Made by a program: the position numbers and the translations under genes
Shown here: positions 9,316 through 18,822 of the stretch, piece by piece
How the letters are laid out: each line of letters begins with the position of its first letter
How positions within the stretch are numbered: the stretch's first letter is position 1
Notes under the pieces: model-generated
Told to the model about the DNA's origin: nothing
The model's input: only the letters and a program-made list of their open reading frames with translations
The model's database searches: none
Origin: Paenibacillus flagellatus
Lineage (GTDB): Bacteria > Bacillota > Bacilli > Paenibacillales > NBRC-103111
Length of the DNA stretch: 64,000 bases
Reading direction: 5' to 3'
NCBI RefSeq assembly: GCF_003217775.1
Contig: NZ_QJVJ01000005.1
Location: 62,001 to 126,000, forward strand

Positions 9316-10161
9316 TCAGCGCGATTGCTCCGTACCGGGGCCGCCGAGCCTCGAACGGGCGTAATCCCTGAAGGCGAACAGCTTGTCCCGGTCCCATTCC
9401 CGGCCCCCCGTTCTTCTCTGCTCCTCCGTGACGGTCTCCGAGGAGCGGTAAACCTCGAGCGCCTGCCGGATGACGGGGTGATGCTCCCGGGGCAAATGGA
9501 CGAGCCCCCAAAGGCCCCCCTCCTCCTTGCTGTACACCGTGCGGCTGTCCGAAGCCGTCAATTGGAAAACTCGGCAAATATTCAGCACGCTGTAGAAAGG
9601 CGTCTCCGCGATATGCCCGTCTTGCAAAATCCAGTCCAAGTCATCCCGGACGGCATCCCATAAAAACCGCCACTCCACTTGACCGAACGTTTCGGGGATC
9701 GGCCGGCCGTACAGGCGGATTCCTCGCTTCGTTACGTACATCAAGTGCGAGGGCAAGTCCGGGTCGGTACGCTCTTCCCGGTAGTCGACCTCGCGGTTGA
9801 CGATCCGGTCGTGCCAGCTGGAGCTGTAGTGCCATTCGAACGGCATCGGAACCGGCACTCGCTTGGCCGTCTCCTTCGTGATCGCGCTCATCTCGACATT
9901 GCCGACGGTCGGTCGGCGGGACGCCTCCTCGGCGACGGAGATCGCGGTCTTTTCGGCCAAATCGGCTGACAGCCTGCCGTCCACGACCGCGATCAGGTCG
10001 ATGTCGCTTTTCGGACGATAATAGCTGCCCATCGCCAATGAGCCGTGAAGGTAAACGCCGGTCAGCCGGTTTTGCAGCTCGCTCTTCAGCCGTTTCACCA
10101 CATTCCCGACGAATCGTCGGATATCCTCGTCGCAGTCGGGCCACATTTGGGCGCCGGGCAT
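9316..10161 (-). CDS. nucleotidyltransferase with aminoglycoside-adenylyltransferase-like tail (DUF4111 type)
   Basis: 281 residues. The nucleotidyltransferase motif HGSLAMGSYYRPKSDIDL is clear (GS and the DxD metal pair), followed by a helical C-terminal half as in AadA/Spc-type enzymes (LYGRPIPETFG, then a region near NICRVFQLTASDSRTVYSKEE). AadA-like enzymes add AMP to aminoglycosides, but many family members have no proven drug substrate. Start at MPGAQMW chosen because AAAGGA then lies 8-9 bases upstream; the ATG two codons earlier would be too close. Confidence 0.8.
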   Translation of the reverse strand: MPGAQMWPDCDEDIRRFVGNVVKRLKSELQNRLTGVYLHGSLAMGSYYRPKSDIDLIAVVDGRLSADLAEKTAISVAEEASRRPTVGNVEMSAITKETAKRVPVPMPFEWHYSSSWHDRIVNREVDYREERTDPDLPSHLMYVTKRGIRLYGRPIPETFGQVEWRFLWDAVRDDLDWILQDGHIAETPFYSVLNICRVFQLTASDSRTVYSKEEGGLWGLVHLPREHHPVIRQALEVYRSSETVTEEQRRTGGREWDRDKLFAFRDYARSRLGGPGTEQSR

Positions 10162-10264
10162 CGTCATCTTCCTTTCGATTACCGGTTTCTCTTCATTGTA
10201 GAGGCACCCGGGCGCGTTCACAACGGATAGAATGGGTATAACGAATTCGGTGCGTTGCCCGCCT

Positions 10265-10522
10265 TTACCGCTTATGTCGCGTCGGTTTTTCCAGCGCATA
10301 CAAATCGTCTTCGATTTGATTGACCCTTTCGTTGATCAACCCTCTCGCATCGGAAAGCGCTTTGTTGTACACATAAGGCCCGATCGCTTTCATCATGAAA
10401 TCGAGAATGTGCTCCGCCGCCAAATCGCCGATCGTCTCGGACCGTTCTTCCTCGAAAAATGCTTGCACGTCTTTCACGATTTCCGCCCGTTCCTCTTTCG
10501 TCAGCTTAATGGGGATGATCAT
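10265..10522 (-). CDS. DUF2164 family small protein
   Basis: 85 residues starting MIIPIKLTKEER behind AAGGGA. It has the layout of DUF2164 proteins: a short N-terminal strand, then a long amphipathic helix (IVKDVQAFFEEERSE), then a helix ending GPYVYNKALSDARGLINER. Cytosolic; function unknown in the family. Confidence 0.8.
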   Translation of the reverse strand: MIIPIKLTKEERAEIVKDVQAFFEEERSETIGDLAAEHILDFMMKAIGPYVYNKALSDARGLINERVNQIEDDLYALEKPTRHKR

Positions 10523-10571
10523 TGCGGTGGTCCCTTCTTTCATTTGGTATGGAATGCAAAGGCCCTATGCC

Positions 10572-11087
10572 TTAATCTCCGATCACGCATACGCCCGCGA
10601 CCGGCAGCAGCTCGTTCTCGAATATACGCCGGATTCGAAAACCGGCGTTCAGCAAGTTGCGGCTCGTCCGCTCGGCAATAAGCGGGAGCTTGTCCGCGGC
10701 GGGAGGCTGATTGAACAAGTAGAGGGCGCCGCCCGGCGACAGCCGTTCGCGGAGGATGGCCAGCTCCCGGTCCGCGTCCATCCAGAACACATTCACGTTT
10801 ACGGCGAATATTTTGTCATATCGGTCCCGGCCTAGATCGGCTTCGTGCAGCGCACCGGCCACAAAAACCGCCCTCCCGGACGATACATGCCCGGCGTTGC
10901 GACCGGCCGCGATTCGGATCGCGCCCGCCGATCGATCGATGGCGGTAATCGTCCCGCCGACCAGCATGTCGCCGATGAGAGATACCGCCGCGCCATTCCC
11001 GCAGCCGATTTCAAGCAACCGGTCCGAAGGGGCCACCTTCAATGTGTCGACGGCCCATCGCAGCCGATCGGCAACGGCTCCGCCCAT
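10572..11087 (-). CDS. class I SAM-dependent methyltransferase, short
   Basis: 171 residues. Motif I LLEIGCGNGAAVSLI at about 24-38, acidic residue in ITAIDRSAGAI, motif II area KIFAVNVNVFW, then LSPGGALYLFNQP. Start MGGAVADRLR is preceded by GGGAGGT; longer forms lack a better site. Separated from DUF2164 by 50 bases and on the same strand, so possibly co-transcribed. Substrate unknown. Confidence 0.8.
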   Translation of the reverse strand: MGGAVADRLRWAVDTLKVAPSDRLLEIGCGNGAAVSLIGDMLVGGTITAIDRSAGAIRIAAGRNAGHVSSGRAVFVAGALHEADLGRDRYDKIFAVNVNVFWMDADRELAILRERLSPGGALYLFNQPPAADKLPLIAERTSRNLLNAGFRIRRIFENELLPVAGVCVIGD

Positions 11088-11167
11088 CGGTTTGCACCTC
11101 CCTCCCCATTCTCTCCAACTTGCTTCCCTCCCCATCTTACAACATCGATTACAAAAAGCGCATCCAT

Positions 11168-11203
11168 AAAAAAACGAGGCAGCCGATACGCTGCCCCGTT
11201 TTT
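11168..11203 (-). terminator. terminator after the PL8 lyase gene
   Basis: AACGAGGCAGC (11173-11183) pairs with GCTGCCCCGTT (11190-11200), with one mismatch. On the minus strand the stem is followed by seven T. The plus side also has a short T-run, so it may work both ways. Confidence 0.8.
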
Positions 11204-11212
11204 GTCCTTGCT

Positions 11213-14032
11213 TCATTTCCAGTTCCCCGTGAACTTCAACCCCGTTCCGGCATAAAGCGGAGGCGCCGACGGATCGCTCGCATCCCTGACGATCAACGAC
11301 AATACGGTCGTTGCGGGATTATCGGACGCCGGTCCTCCCATCAGGCGAACCGCGTAGCTTCTCCCGCTCGAATCGGTTCCCGTCCCTTGAAAGGACAAAC
11401 TGTCATTCGTGACGACGAGCGATTCCGCGGCCCGAACGTCGAGCTCCCGCCCCTGGGGCTCCGCGTGCATCCGCAAGCGGGCTTCCCGCGGCCCGTCGAC
11501 CGTCCCCCCTCCGCCGCTCAGCGTCAGATGAAGCTTCTTCGCCCGCTCCCCCCAAAAGGAATCGTGGTCGAGCGCCATCCATCCCGCCGCCCGGAATTCG
11601 CCGTCGTTCGAGGGTTCCGCCGACTTCTTGATCGTCACGTAATGGGTTTTTCCTCTCGAACCGGCGGTCGCGACGACCAATCTAATGGACTCGGTGCCCG
11701 CATCGGCTTGGATCGAATCGTCCTTCTCGACGACGGTGCCGGCGAGGCGGACATCGATTTCGATCTCGCTCCGGGTCTGGGACGGATCGGAAACCGCAAC
11801 GGTGACGCGGTCGCCTACCTCCTTGATCATGACGGCCGCCGGATGACGGGCCGTTACGTAGCCGACGGTCCCCGCCTCCCAAAAATTCGCCGCCGTGATG
11901 CCGAGCTTCCGATCCCGCACCGCCTGCAACGCTTTCGAATTTTCGACGATGTCGATATCCGGACGTTCGCTATACGCTTGCGTCGCCTCCGCCGTTCGGC
12001 CGGGCAGCACAACGTAGGCATACGCGGCGTCCGTCGGATTCGTGCCGTGATTGAACGCAAGACTCATATAGTTCCGGACGATCCGCTGATCCGGCTGTCC
12101 GCTGTTGATTTGCTTCCACGACCCTTCCCGGGATTCGCGCTTTCCTTGGATGGAAGAGGCTCCGGGAAACACGTAGCCGATGTCCGATCCCGCCGCTTCG
12201 CCGGACAAGTGGGCCCATTCGACACGCTCCATCGTTTCGGACCAGCCGAGTCCGGCGGGCTTCGGGGCGCCGTTTACGATCAACGGGTTGCTGCCGGACG
12301 CATTCAGCTTTCGGTTTTCCGCGATCGTCTCCACGGTCCGATTATCCGCGCTCGTAATGCCGGCTCCCAGCGCGATGACCTCATCGTCGAACAGAAACCA
12401 CGACTTTTTGCCGCGAAGCGTGCTTCCCGGCGGCGCCAAATCCATGCCGACCGCGCCGTATACGCCATCCATCGATACGCCGCCGACCCACGATTTCTCG
12501 CTTTTCCGGTTATACGGCCTTTCCAATCCGTCGGACGTCGTGCCGGGCAGCCGATACGGGTCGACCGTCGGCCAGAAGCCGTCGCCGAACTGCAGCTGAT
12601 CGCCGTTGTACAAATACGTCATCCCGTCGCCGGTATACCAGCCCTTCAAATTTTCCCCGTTGCCCAGCTCGAAGTTGGCGATTCGATCGGAGAACATGCT
12701 GATGCCGAAGCCGTAGCCGGGGCGGCGCTGCACGGCCCGGTCCATCGAAGCGTATTGGCGGTAGGTCACCGTCGGCGCAGCCGGTACGACCGAGGGATCG
12801 TTCATAAGCGATTTCGCCGCGATGTAATCGGTCACGTTCAAGTTGCCGCCGTAAATATTCGGGTTATCCCCGTAATAGTTGGCGAACGTCCGATCCTCCG
12901 CGATCCATGCCTTCACCCTCCGCTTGATGCGCATGGCGACATCTTCGGGGGCGAACTGCGCCAGCCGGAGAATCGGCAGGATCGCCGCCCTGCCCGCCTT
13001 ATGGTCCTCCGTCGTGCGCGAGATCGATCTTCCGCGCGTCATGTCCATCATCGCGCCTTGGTAGATCAGCGGCTCGAACGAATCGAACGCCCAGCGGTAC
13101 ACGTTGCCGACGTTCGGGTCGTTCACCTCCCACGGGGAGTGGGCGAAGAGCAGCAGCACATTCGTGATCTGGTCCATGAATACGGCTCCGTAGCTTCCGG
13201 TATAGGCGTGATGCTCATGAGCGATAAACGATCCGTCCGCGTAAAACCCGTCGCCTTTCGTCGTATACAGCAGGGCCGGAGCGAGGGCGTCTCGGGCCAT
13301 TTCGATTTTGCCGGCATCCTTGACCAAGATCCCCCTCAGGCCGACGATCTGCACCCGGTTGATGCGGCCCGTTCCGTCCGTCGTCGCCTTTTGCAAAATC
13401 GAATAGGTCGGGTCGGGGAGAAAACGGTCGATCGGTTTCAGGTATCGGATCCGTTGCTCCGGCGATAATTGCTCATACATCAGCGTGACGATGTTGTTCA
13501 GCTGCAGCGGTGTGCCGACCTCCCAGTCCCACCAGTTGCCGAACGGCTGCTTCGACTCGTTGTACCACTTGTCGTACATCCAATCCAGCGACTCGACGAT
13601 GTCCCGTTTCAACGGCTCGCTGCCGTACAGGGGTGAGCCGTTCATCGCAAACGCCGCCGCCATCGTGAAGAGACGGGAATACGCGCTCGTAATATGGGCC
13701 GACGGGGTTGTCGTATCAAGCCCGTCCCATAGATAGTCCCGGTCGGCGCTTCGCTTCATCGTATCTTGATACGTTTTGGCTCTGGTGGCGAACGATTGGA
13801 CGAACGTTCTCAAATCCGGGTCGGCCGGATCGAGCAGCGAGCCGCCGGTCAGCCGGTCTTTCCACGCCTCCCGAAGCTTGTCGAAATCGTCGGGAGCGTC
13901 AGCCGACACATTCCCCCCGCTCGAATCCCCTTCCGCCCTAACCGGCCCCCCGCCGATCGTACCCACAACCGCCATGACGAACGTCAACAATCCGATCAGA
14001 ACGCCCTTTCTCATGCTTGCCGTCGAAATCAT
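11213..14032 (-). CDS. secreted polysaccharide lyase family 8 (hyaluronate/chondroitin/xanthan lyase type)
   Basis: 939 residues. A signal peptide covers about 1-33 (hydrophobic VLIGLLTFVMAVVGTIGG, cut near VRAEG). An N-terminal alpha toroid holds the PL8 landmarks NWWDWEVGTPLQLNN (about 166-180), TGRINRV with the likely catalytic Asn225, AHEHHAYTGSYG with His272 and Tyr281 (same nine-residue spacing as in pneumococcal hyaluronate lyase), and MDMTRGRSISR with the substrate-binding Arg. Beta-sandwich domains follow. PL8 enzymes cleave uronic-acid-containing polymers by beta-elimination outside the cell. Last gene of the set regulator, LplB, LplC, lipoprotein, esterase, lyase. The exact polymer (hyaluronan, chondroitin, xanthan) cannot be fixed from sequence. 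Confidence 0.92.
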   Translation of the reverse strand: MISTASMRKGVLIGLLTFVMAVVGTIGGGPVRAEGDSSGGNVSADAPDDFDKLREAWKDRLTGGSLLDPADPDLRTFVQSFATRAKTYQDTMKRSADRDYLWDGLDTTTPSAHITSAYSRLFTMAAAFAMNGSPLYGSEPLKRDIVESLDWMYDKWYNESKQPFGNWWDWEVGTPLQLNNIVTLMYEQLSPEQRIRYLKPIDRFLPDPTYSILQKATTDGTGRINRVQIVGLRGILVKDAGKIEMARDALAPALLYTTKGDGFYADGSFIAHEHHAYTGSYGAVFMDQITNVLLLFAHSPWEVNDPNVGNVYRWAFDSFEPLIYQGAMMDMTRGRSISRTTEDHKAGRAAILPILRLAQFAPEDVAMRIKRRVKAWIAEDRTFANYYGDNPNIYGGNLNVTDYIAAKSLMNDPSVVPAAPTVTYRQYASMDRAVQRRPGYGFGISMFSDRIANFELGNGENLKGWYTGDGMTYLYNGDQLQFGDGFWPTVDPYRLPGTTSDGLERPYNRKSEKSWVGGVSMDGVYGAVGMDLAPPGSTLRGKKSWFLFDDEVIALGAGITSADNRTVETIAENRKLNASGSNPLIVNGAPKPAGLGWSETMERVEWAHLSGEAAGSDIGYVFPGASSIQGKRESREGSWKQINSGQPDQRIVRNYMSLAFNHGTNPTDAAYAYVVLPGRTAEATQAYSERPDIDIVENSKALQAVRDRKLGITAANFWEAGTVGYVTARHPAAVMIKEVGDRVTVAVSDPSQTRSEIEIDVRLAGTVVEKDDSIQADAGTESIRLVVATAGSRGKTHYVTIKKSAEPSNDGEFRAAGWMALDHDSFWGERAKKLHLTLSGGGGTVDGPREARLRMHAEPQGRELDVRAAESLVVTNDSLSFQGTGTDSSGRSYAVRLMGGPASDNPATTVLSLIVRDASDPSAPPLYAGTGLKFTGNWK

Positions 14033-14074
14033 GGAACGACAACCTCCCCCAACTGGGTATTAGTCCATCCGTTG

Positions 14075-15133
14075 TCAATCGAGCAAGCGGAGAGACGTTT
14101 TGACGAACGGCCATACCGGTTCCTTGTAATACCGATGGCCTCCGTGGCCGACATACAGCCGGCACCGATCGGGCGCTCCCATGGCCGCATAGATGCGCTG
14201 CACGTGGCCGATCGCCTCCCGCGCGGAATCGATCGGGAAAATGGCGTCGCGTTCCCCGTTCACGCACAGCAGCGGCCGCGGCGCGATCAAGCCGGCCACG
14301 TCGTACATTTCGCCGAGACGCAGCATGCCGGGCACGAAGTTGCACATGCAGTGCCAAACCGACTGCTCGAGAAGCGAGCCGCGGAACGTGCTGAAGAACG
14401 AGCCCGGCACGCACACCGAGATGCGCTCGTCGAGCGCCGCCGTGAACAAGGACACTTGGCCTCCCCCGGAATTGCCCGTTATGACGATGCGCGACGTGTC
14501 GATTTCCGGCCTCGTGCCCGCATACGCGATCAGCCTCCGCATATCGTGCACCCGCTCGCCGATGAGCGTGCGGCCGTACATCATCGCATGCTTTTGCAGC
14601 TCCGCGCACGAATTGTTCTTCTTCGCCTCGACCTCGTCCGCCCGCGCCATCTCCCAGAAGCCGCGTACGTCCATGGCGATCGCAGCGTACCCTTCCGCCA
14701 CCGCCTGGAGCGCGATATCGCGCTCCCCTTCCAAGCTTTCCTGCCGCTCCTGCTCGTCTTCGAAATGGCCGACGTACACTTCCTTCCCGCGGCGTCCGTG
14801 GCCGTGAACCGCCAGCACGAGCGGATACGGCTCCTGCCCGTTCGACGGCAGCAGCAAGTAGAACGGGATCCGGATGCCCGCCTCCGTCTGCACGTAGCTT
14901 TTTTCCCGAACGTATCCGGGAAAGGACAGCCGCTCCACCGTTTCCGGCGACAAGGGCACATCGGCGTTGACCCGGTCGATATGCGCAAGCCCCGTCGCCT
15001 CCCACAGTCTCGCACGGAATCGGCGCTGCCACTCGTTCCAATCGCCCTCGGCGCCGACGCTGCGGTAGTCGAACTCCCGCTCGACGATCGCTTCCATATT
15101 GCGCACATACACGTTCGTATCGAAATGAATCAT
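14075..15133 (-). CDS. alpha/beta hydrolase, acetyl-esterase-like
   Basis: 352 residues, no signal peptide. Seen: LVLAVHGHGRRGKE (oxyanion loop), IVITGNSGGGQVSLF with the nucleophile Ser in GNSGG, ERDAIFPID with the acid Asp, and GHGGHRYY with the catalytic His. The fold and length fit the carbohydrate esterase / dienelactone-hydrolase-like group often found in polysaccharide loci. It probably removes acetyl or other ester groups from imported oligomers. It sits between the lipoprotein gene and the PL8 lyase, 30-40 bases from each, so it belongs to that operon. GGAGG precedes ATG. Confidence 0.8.
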   Translation of the reverse strand: MIHFDTNVYVRNMEAIVEREFDYRSVGAEGDWNEWQRRFRARLWEATGLAHIDRVNADVPLSPETVERLSFPGYVREKSYVQTEAGIRIPFYLLLPSNGQEPYPLVLAVHGHGRRGKEVYVGHFEDEQERQESLEGERDIALQAVAEGYAAIAMDVRGFWEMARADEVEAKKNNSCAELQKHAMMYGRTLIGERVHDMRRLIAYAGTRPEIDTSRIVITGNSGGGQVSLFTAALDERISVCVPGSFFSTFRGSLLEQSVWHCMCNFVPGMLRLGEMYDVAGLIAPRPLLCVNGERDAIFPIDSAREAIGHVQRIYAAMGAPDRCRLYVGHGGHRYYKEPVWPFVKTSLRLLD

Positions 15134-15164
15134 CGCGTTTCCTCCGTCGCTCCGAAAACGGATC

Positions 15165-16781
15165 TTATTTATACATGTCCTCCGTCAGCATCGCTTTGCC
15201 TTTGTTTTCGGCGTGCCACGCTTTCAGCCACTCGTCGACCTTCGTGCCCCCGCCCTTCTCCCAAGCCGACTTGGCGTCCCGCACCGCTTGCTCGACGGTG
15301 TAACCGCCGCTCACGACCGCCTTGACCAGCGTATCGCTGACCTGCTGAAGCGAATTGGCGCGGATCGTCACCAGGTCGTTCGGAAGCGCCGGCCACCATT
15401 CGACGTGCGTCAGGCTGGACATCGGCCGGTCTTTGCTCAAGTAAGCCTCGCGCGCCAGCTTGATCGCGTTCAAAAACGCGGCCTCGATCGGCTTCGCCGG
15501 ATCGTACTGCGCGTACTTCAGATCGTGGTTGCACTTGCCTCCGAACAACACCGGGGACAGCATCTGGTTGGCGGCGAAATAATCGACCTCCTTGCGGTTT
15601 TTCTCCGGATCGATCGCTTGCGGACACCCGTTGGCGTTCAGCTTGTAATGGACGCCCTCTTGACCGAGGTTCAGCATCTTCGCCGTCGGCTCCGAGACGA
15701 GGAAGTCGATGAAGCGGATGACCGCCTCCGGGTTTTTCGCCTTCGCGTTGACGACCGCCGTCATTTGGAACGGGACGTTCAGGATCGGACTGAATTGACC
15801 GAATGAGCTGGCCGGCAGCGGGATCGGGATCGGCTCCGCGGTCGGATTGTTTTTCATGAACGCTTCGAAGGTGGGGAAATCCTGGAGGCCGACATTGGCC
15901 GCATACATGCCGAGCTTGCCGTTGATCCAGTCCTGCTTCGCCTTCTGCCCGTTTTTGTCCGTCAAAAAGTCTTTGTCGACGATGCCTTCCTCGAACAGCC
16001 TTTTGCGGAAAGCGGTCGCCTCCCGGGCTTGCTCCCACGCGTGCTCGACGACGCCGTCCTTGTTCACGAACCAGTGCTGGTTCTGGAACATGTGATCAAG
16101 CGTATATTCGCCGATGAAGCTGATGTTCATGCCGAACGTATCCCGCTTGCCGTTGCCGTCCGGATCGTTCTCGGCGAACGCCTTCGCGACTTTGTACAAG
16201 TCCTCCGTCGTTTTGGGCACGTCCAGCTTCAGCTTCTTCAACCAATCGTTCCGGATGAACAGCACGTGGTTCGTCTGCAGACCGGGCGCCCGGCCTACCT
16301 CGTACAGCTTGCCGTCCGGCTTCGTGCCGAGCTTCTTCAACGCCGGGTACTGCTGCATGAGCTTCTTGTATTCCGTGCTGTGCTTTTCGATCAGCTCGTC
16401 GAGCGGCATGATCTGTTTTTGCACGTACAGGTCGTTGCGGAATTGCGCGCTGTACTCGAACACGAGATCCGGCGCGTCGCCCGCGGCGAACAGCGCGTTC
16501 AGCTTCTCGACCGATTCGTTGCGCGGAATCGCCACCCACTTGACTTCCACCGGCGAATGCTCGTTAATCCACTCCGTCCACCGGTTTTTCTCAATCGTGC
16601 CTTCCTCCTGCGGCACTTGGCCCCGATCGTAGGCCGATACGGTTATGACCGGTTTTTTCGCCGGGGCCGCCCCGTCCGCTCCAGGCTTCGGATCGCCGCC
16701 CGTGCAGCCCGCGACGGCCGAACCGAGCACGGCGATACCGCCAAGCAGCGCCATGCTCCGCTTGTTGTTCCACCACTTCAT
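15165..16781 (-). CDS. extracellular sugar-binding lipoprotein of the lyase-linked importer
   Basis: About 538 residues. Lipobox VAGC sits within the first 27 residues (MALLGGIAVLGSAVAGC), followed by a TGGDPKPGADG linker and a type 2 solute-binding fold, as in LplA/YtcQ. Start MKWWNNKRS chosen because GGAGG is 9 bases upstream; an ATG two codons earlier overlaps the site. Third gene of the importer; it likely captures unsaturated oligosaccharides made by the PL8 lyase. Confidence 0.9.
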   Translation of the reverse strand: MKWWNNKRSMALLGGIAVLGSAVAGCTGGDPKPGADGAAPAKKPVITVSAYDRGQVPQEEGTIEKNRWTEWINEHSPVEVKWVAIPRNESVEKLNALFAAGDAPDLVFEYSAQFRNDLYVQKQIMPLDELIEKHSTEYKKLMQQYPALKKLGTKPDGKLYEVGRAPGLQTNHVLFIRNDWLKKLKLDVPKTTEDLYKVAKAFAENDPDGNGKRDTFGMNISFIGEYTLDHMFQNQHWFVNKDGVVEHAWEQAREATAFRKRLFEEGIVDKDFLTDKNGQKAKQDWINGKLGMYAANVGLQDFPTFEAFMKNNPTAEPIPIPLPASSFGQFSPILNVPFQMTAVVNAKAKNPEAVIRFIDFLVSEPTAKMLNLGQEGVHYKLNANGCPQAIDPEKNRKEVDYFAANQMLSPVLFGGKCNHDLKYAQYDPAKPIEAAFLNAIKLAREAYLSKDRPMSSLTHVEWWPALPNDLVTIRANSLQQVSDTLVKAVVSGGYTVEQAVRDAKSAWEKGGGTKVDEWLKAWHAENKGKAMLTEDMYK

Positions 16782-16803
16782 GCCCATGGACCTCCCTTTT
16801 GTC

Positions 16804-17679
16804 TTATCCTTTGACCGAACCGAGCAGCATGCCCTTGACGAAATATTTTTGCAAAAACGGATAAATGATCAGCATCGGCAGCAGGCTCGCGACGATGCCG
16901 GCCGCCTTGATCGACTCGGGCGTAAGCCCGACGGAGCTGTCCGGCTGGACGTAGCTCATTTCCTGCAGCAGCGACTGGCTCCGGATCATCTGCTGCACCA
17001 TGACCGACATATTGAGCTTTTCGGTCGAATTGATGTAGATCAGCACGTTTTGAAACGCGTTCCAGTACCCGACCGCGTAAAACAGCGTAAGCGCGGCCAA
17101 TACCGGAAGCGACAGCGGAAGCGCGATCCGGACCAAATATCGCAGCTCCCCGCAGCCGTCCATGCGCGACGCGTCGTCCAGCTCGCTCGGCAGCTGCTGG
17201 AAAAACGAACGAAGCACCAGCATGTTGTATGCGCTTACGAGTCCGGGAAGCCATATCGCGGCGTATGTATTGATCAAGCCCAACGCTTTTACGACCATGT
17301 ACGTCGGGATCAAACCGCCGCCGAACAGCATCGTGAATACGATCGCCGCCGTGTAAAACCTTCGGCCCGCCATGTACGGCCGCGACAGCGGATACGCGGC
17401 CATAATCGTAAACGTCATGCTGAGCACGACGCCGACGACGGTCAGCGTCACGCTGTTCCGGAACGCCCGGACGATGCCTGTGCCGGCGATCAAGCTTTCG
17501 TAAGCGCCGAACGTCCACCCTACCGGCCACAGGCCGACGAGGCCGGATAACACCGCCTGCGAATCGCTGAGGGATAACGCCGCCACATGAACGATCGGCA
17601 GCGCGCACGACAGTCCCGCCAGCGTCAGCAAAACGTAATTGAACGCGTAAAACCATTTTTCACCCGTCGAGACGCGCAT
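16804..17679 (-). CDS. sugar ABC importer permease, LplC type
   Basis: About 291 residues, six predicted membrane helices. EAA loop DDASRMDGCGELRYLVRIALP, tail FVKGMLLGSVKG. The neighbouring permease gene ends at 17689, and AGGTGAAGGAC places the ATG of MRVSTGEKW well; a GTG three codons earlier is the alternative. Partner of the next-listed permease; no ATPase gene nearby. Confidence 0.9.
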   Translation of the reverse strand: MRVSTGEKWFYAFNYVLLTLAGLSCALPIVHVAALSLSDSQAVLSGLVGLWPVGWTFGAYESLIAGTGIVRAFRNSVTLTVVGVVLSMTFTIMAAYPLSRPYMAGRRFYTAAIVFTMLFGGGLIPTYMVVKALGLINTYAAIWLPGLVSAYNMLVLRSFFQQLPSELDDASRMDGCGELRYLVRIALPLSLPVLAALTLFYAVGYWNAFQNVLIYINSTEKLNMSVMVQQMIRSQSLLQEMSYVQPDSSVGLTPESIKAAGIVASLLPMLIIYPFLQKYFVKGMLLGSVKG

Positions 17680-17688
17680 GTCCTTCAC

Positions 17689-18636
17689 CTACCACAATTC
17701 ATGATTGTACGCTCGTGCGATCCGATTCGCCGTTACGACCAGCAATAATCCGACCAGCGACTCGAACAGGCCCATTGCCGTGGACAAGCTGAACTGAGCG
17801 CGCTGCAAGCCGAATTTGTACATGTACGTGCTGATCACCTCGGAGACGTCCGACACCCCCTGATTTTGCAAGTTCGTCACCTGCTCGAACCCGACCTCCA
17901 TCACGTTGCCGATGGATAAAATCAAGACGAGCACGACGGTCGGGCTAATGCCGGGGAGCGTGACGTGAACCATCTGCCTCCATTTGCCGGCGCCGTCGAT
18001 GCCGGCCGCCTCGTACAGATGGGGATCGATCGCCGTAAGCGCCGCCAAATAAATGATCGCACCCCAGCCCGCCCCCTTCCATATGCCCGAGCCGATGAAG
18101 ATCGCGACCCAAGACGTCTCGTTGTACAGAAACGGAAACGCCTCCCCGGTCCACTTCTCGACCCAATGGTTCACGATGCCGCTTTGCTGAGAGAAAATCG
18201 TGATGACGATTCCCCCGACGATGACCCAGTTCAGGAAATGCGGCAAGTAGACAAGCGTCTGCACCCATTGCTTGAACCAGCGCCTTCTTACCTCGTTCAG
18301 CATAATGGCCAGCGCGATCGGGACGGGAAAGCCGACGACGATGCCGAGTATGCTCAACAGGAGCGTGTTGCGGATAATTTGCAGCATTTGCGGGTTGCCG
18401 AATATCATCTCGTAGTGCTTCAGCCCGACCCACGGGCTGCCCATGATGCCGTCGGCGAAATTGTAGTCTTTGAAGGCGATAACAAGGCCGAACATCGGAG
18501 CGTACTTGAATATCGCGAAGAAAACAATTACCGGTACGAACAGGAAATATAGCGGAATATTTCTTCGAACAGCGCGCTGCAACCGCCTTAGCCGGACCGT
18601 CGATGCGTCCGCGCCTGCCTCCCATGCCGGTTTCAT
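17689..18636 (-). CDS. sugar ABC importer permease, LplB type
   Basis: 315 residues from MKPAWEAGADAS, set by AGGAGG 7 bases upstream. A basic N-terminus leads into six membrane helices, with EAA loop EAAGIDGAGKWRQMVHVTLP. First gene of the lyase-linked importer operon. Its promoter region lies in the 186 bases after the regulator gene. Confidence 0.9.
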   Translation of the reverse strand: MKPAWEAGADASTVRLRRLQRAVRRNIPLYFLFVPVIVFFAIFKYAPMFGLVIAFKDYNFADGIMGSPWVGLKHYEMIFGNPQMLQIIRNTLLLSILGIVVGFPVPIALAIMLNEVRRRWFKQWVQTLVYLPHFLNWVIVGGIVITIFSQQSGIVNHWVEKWTGEAFPFLYNETSWVAIFIGSGIWKGAGWGAIIYLAALTAIDPHLYEAAGIDGAGKWRQMVHVTLPGISPTVVLVLILSIGNVMEVGFEQVTNLQNQGVSDVSEVISTYMYKFGLQRAQFSLSTAMGLFESLVGLLLVVTANRIARAYNHELW

Positions 18637-18822
18637 CGATTCACCTCCTCTTCCCTTGCATGTTCGGTCGATGCTTCCGCCGTTTTCGCGGCGCACCCTT
18701 ACTGTAGGCGATCGGATTCGGAGGCGGCAATCGACAAGATCCGAAATCGATATACCGTCTGCGCAAAATGCGGTCGGCGAGCGGGCATATACAGAATCGG
18801 CACGGTTAACCGATTCGGACCG

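Noticed and set aside
11042-13468. 808-codon open frame opposite the PL8 lyase gene
   Set aside because: Antisense shadow; the PL8 gene has signal peptide, catalytic residues and a terminator.
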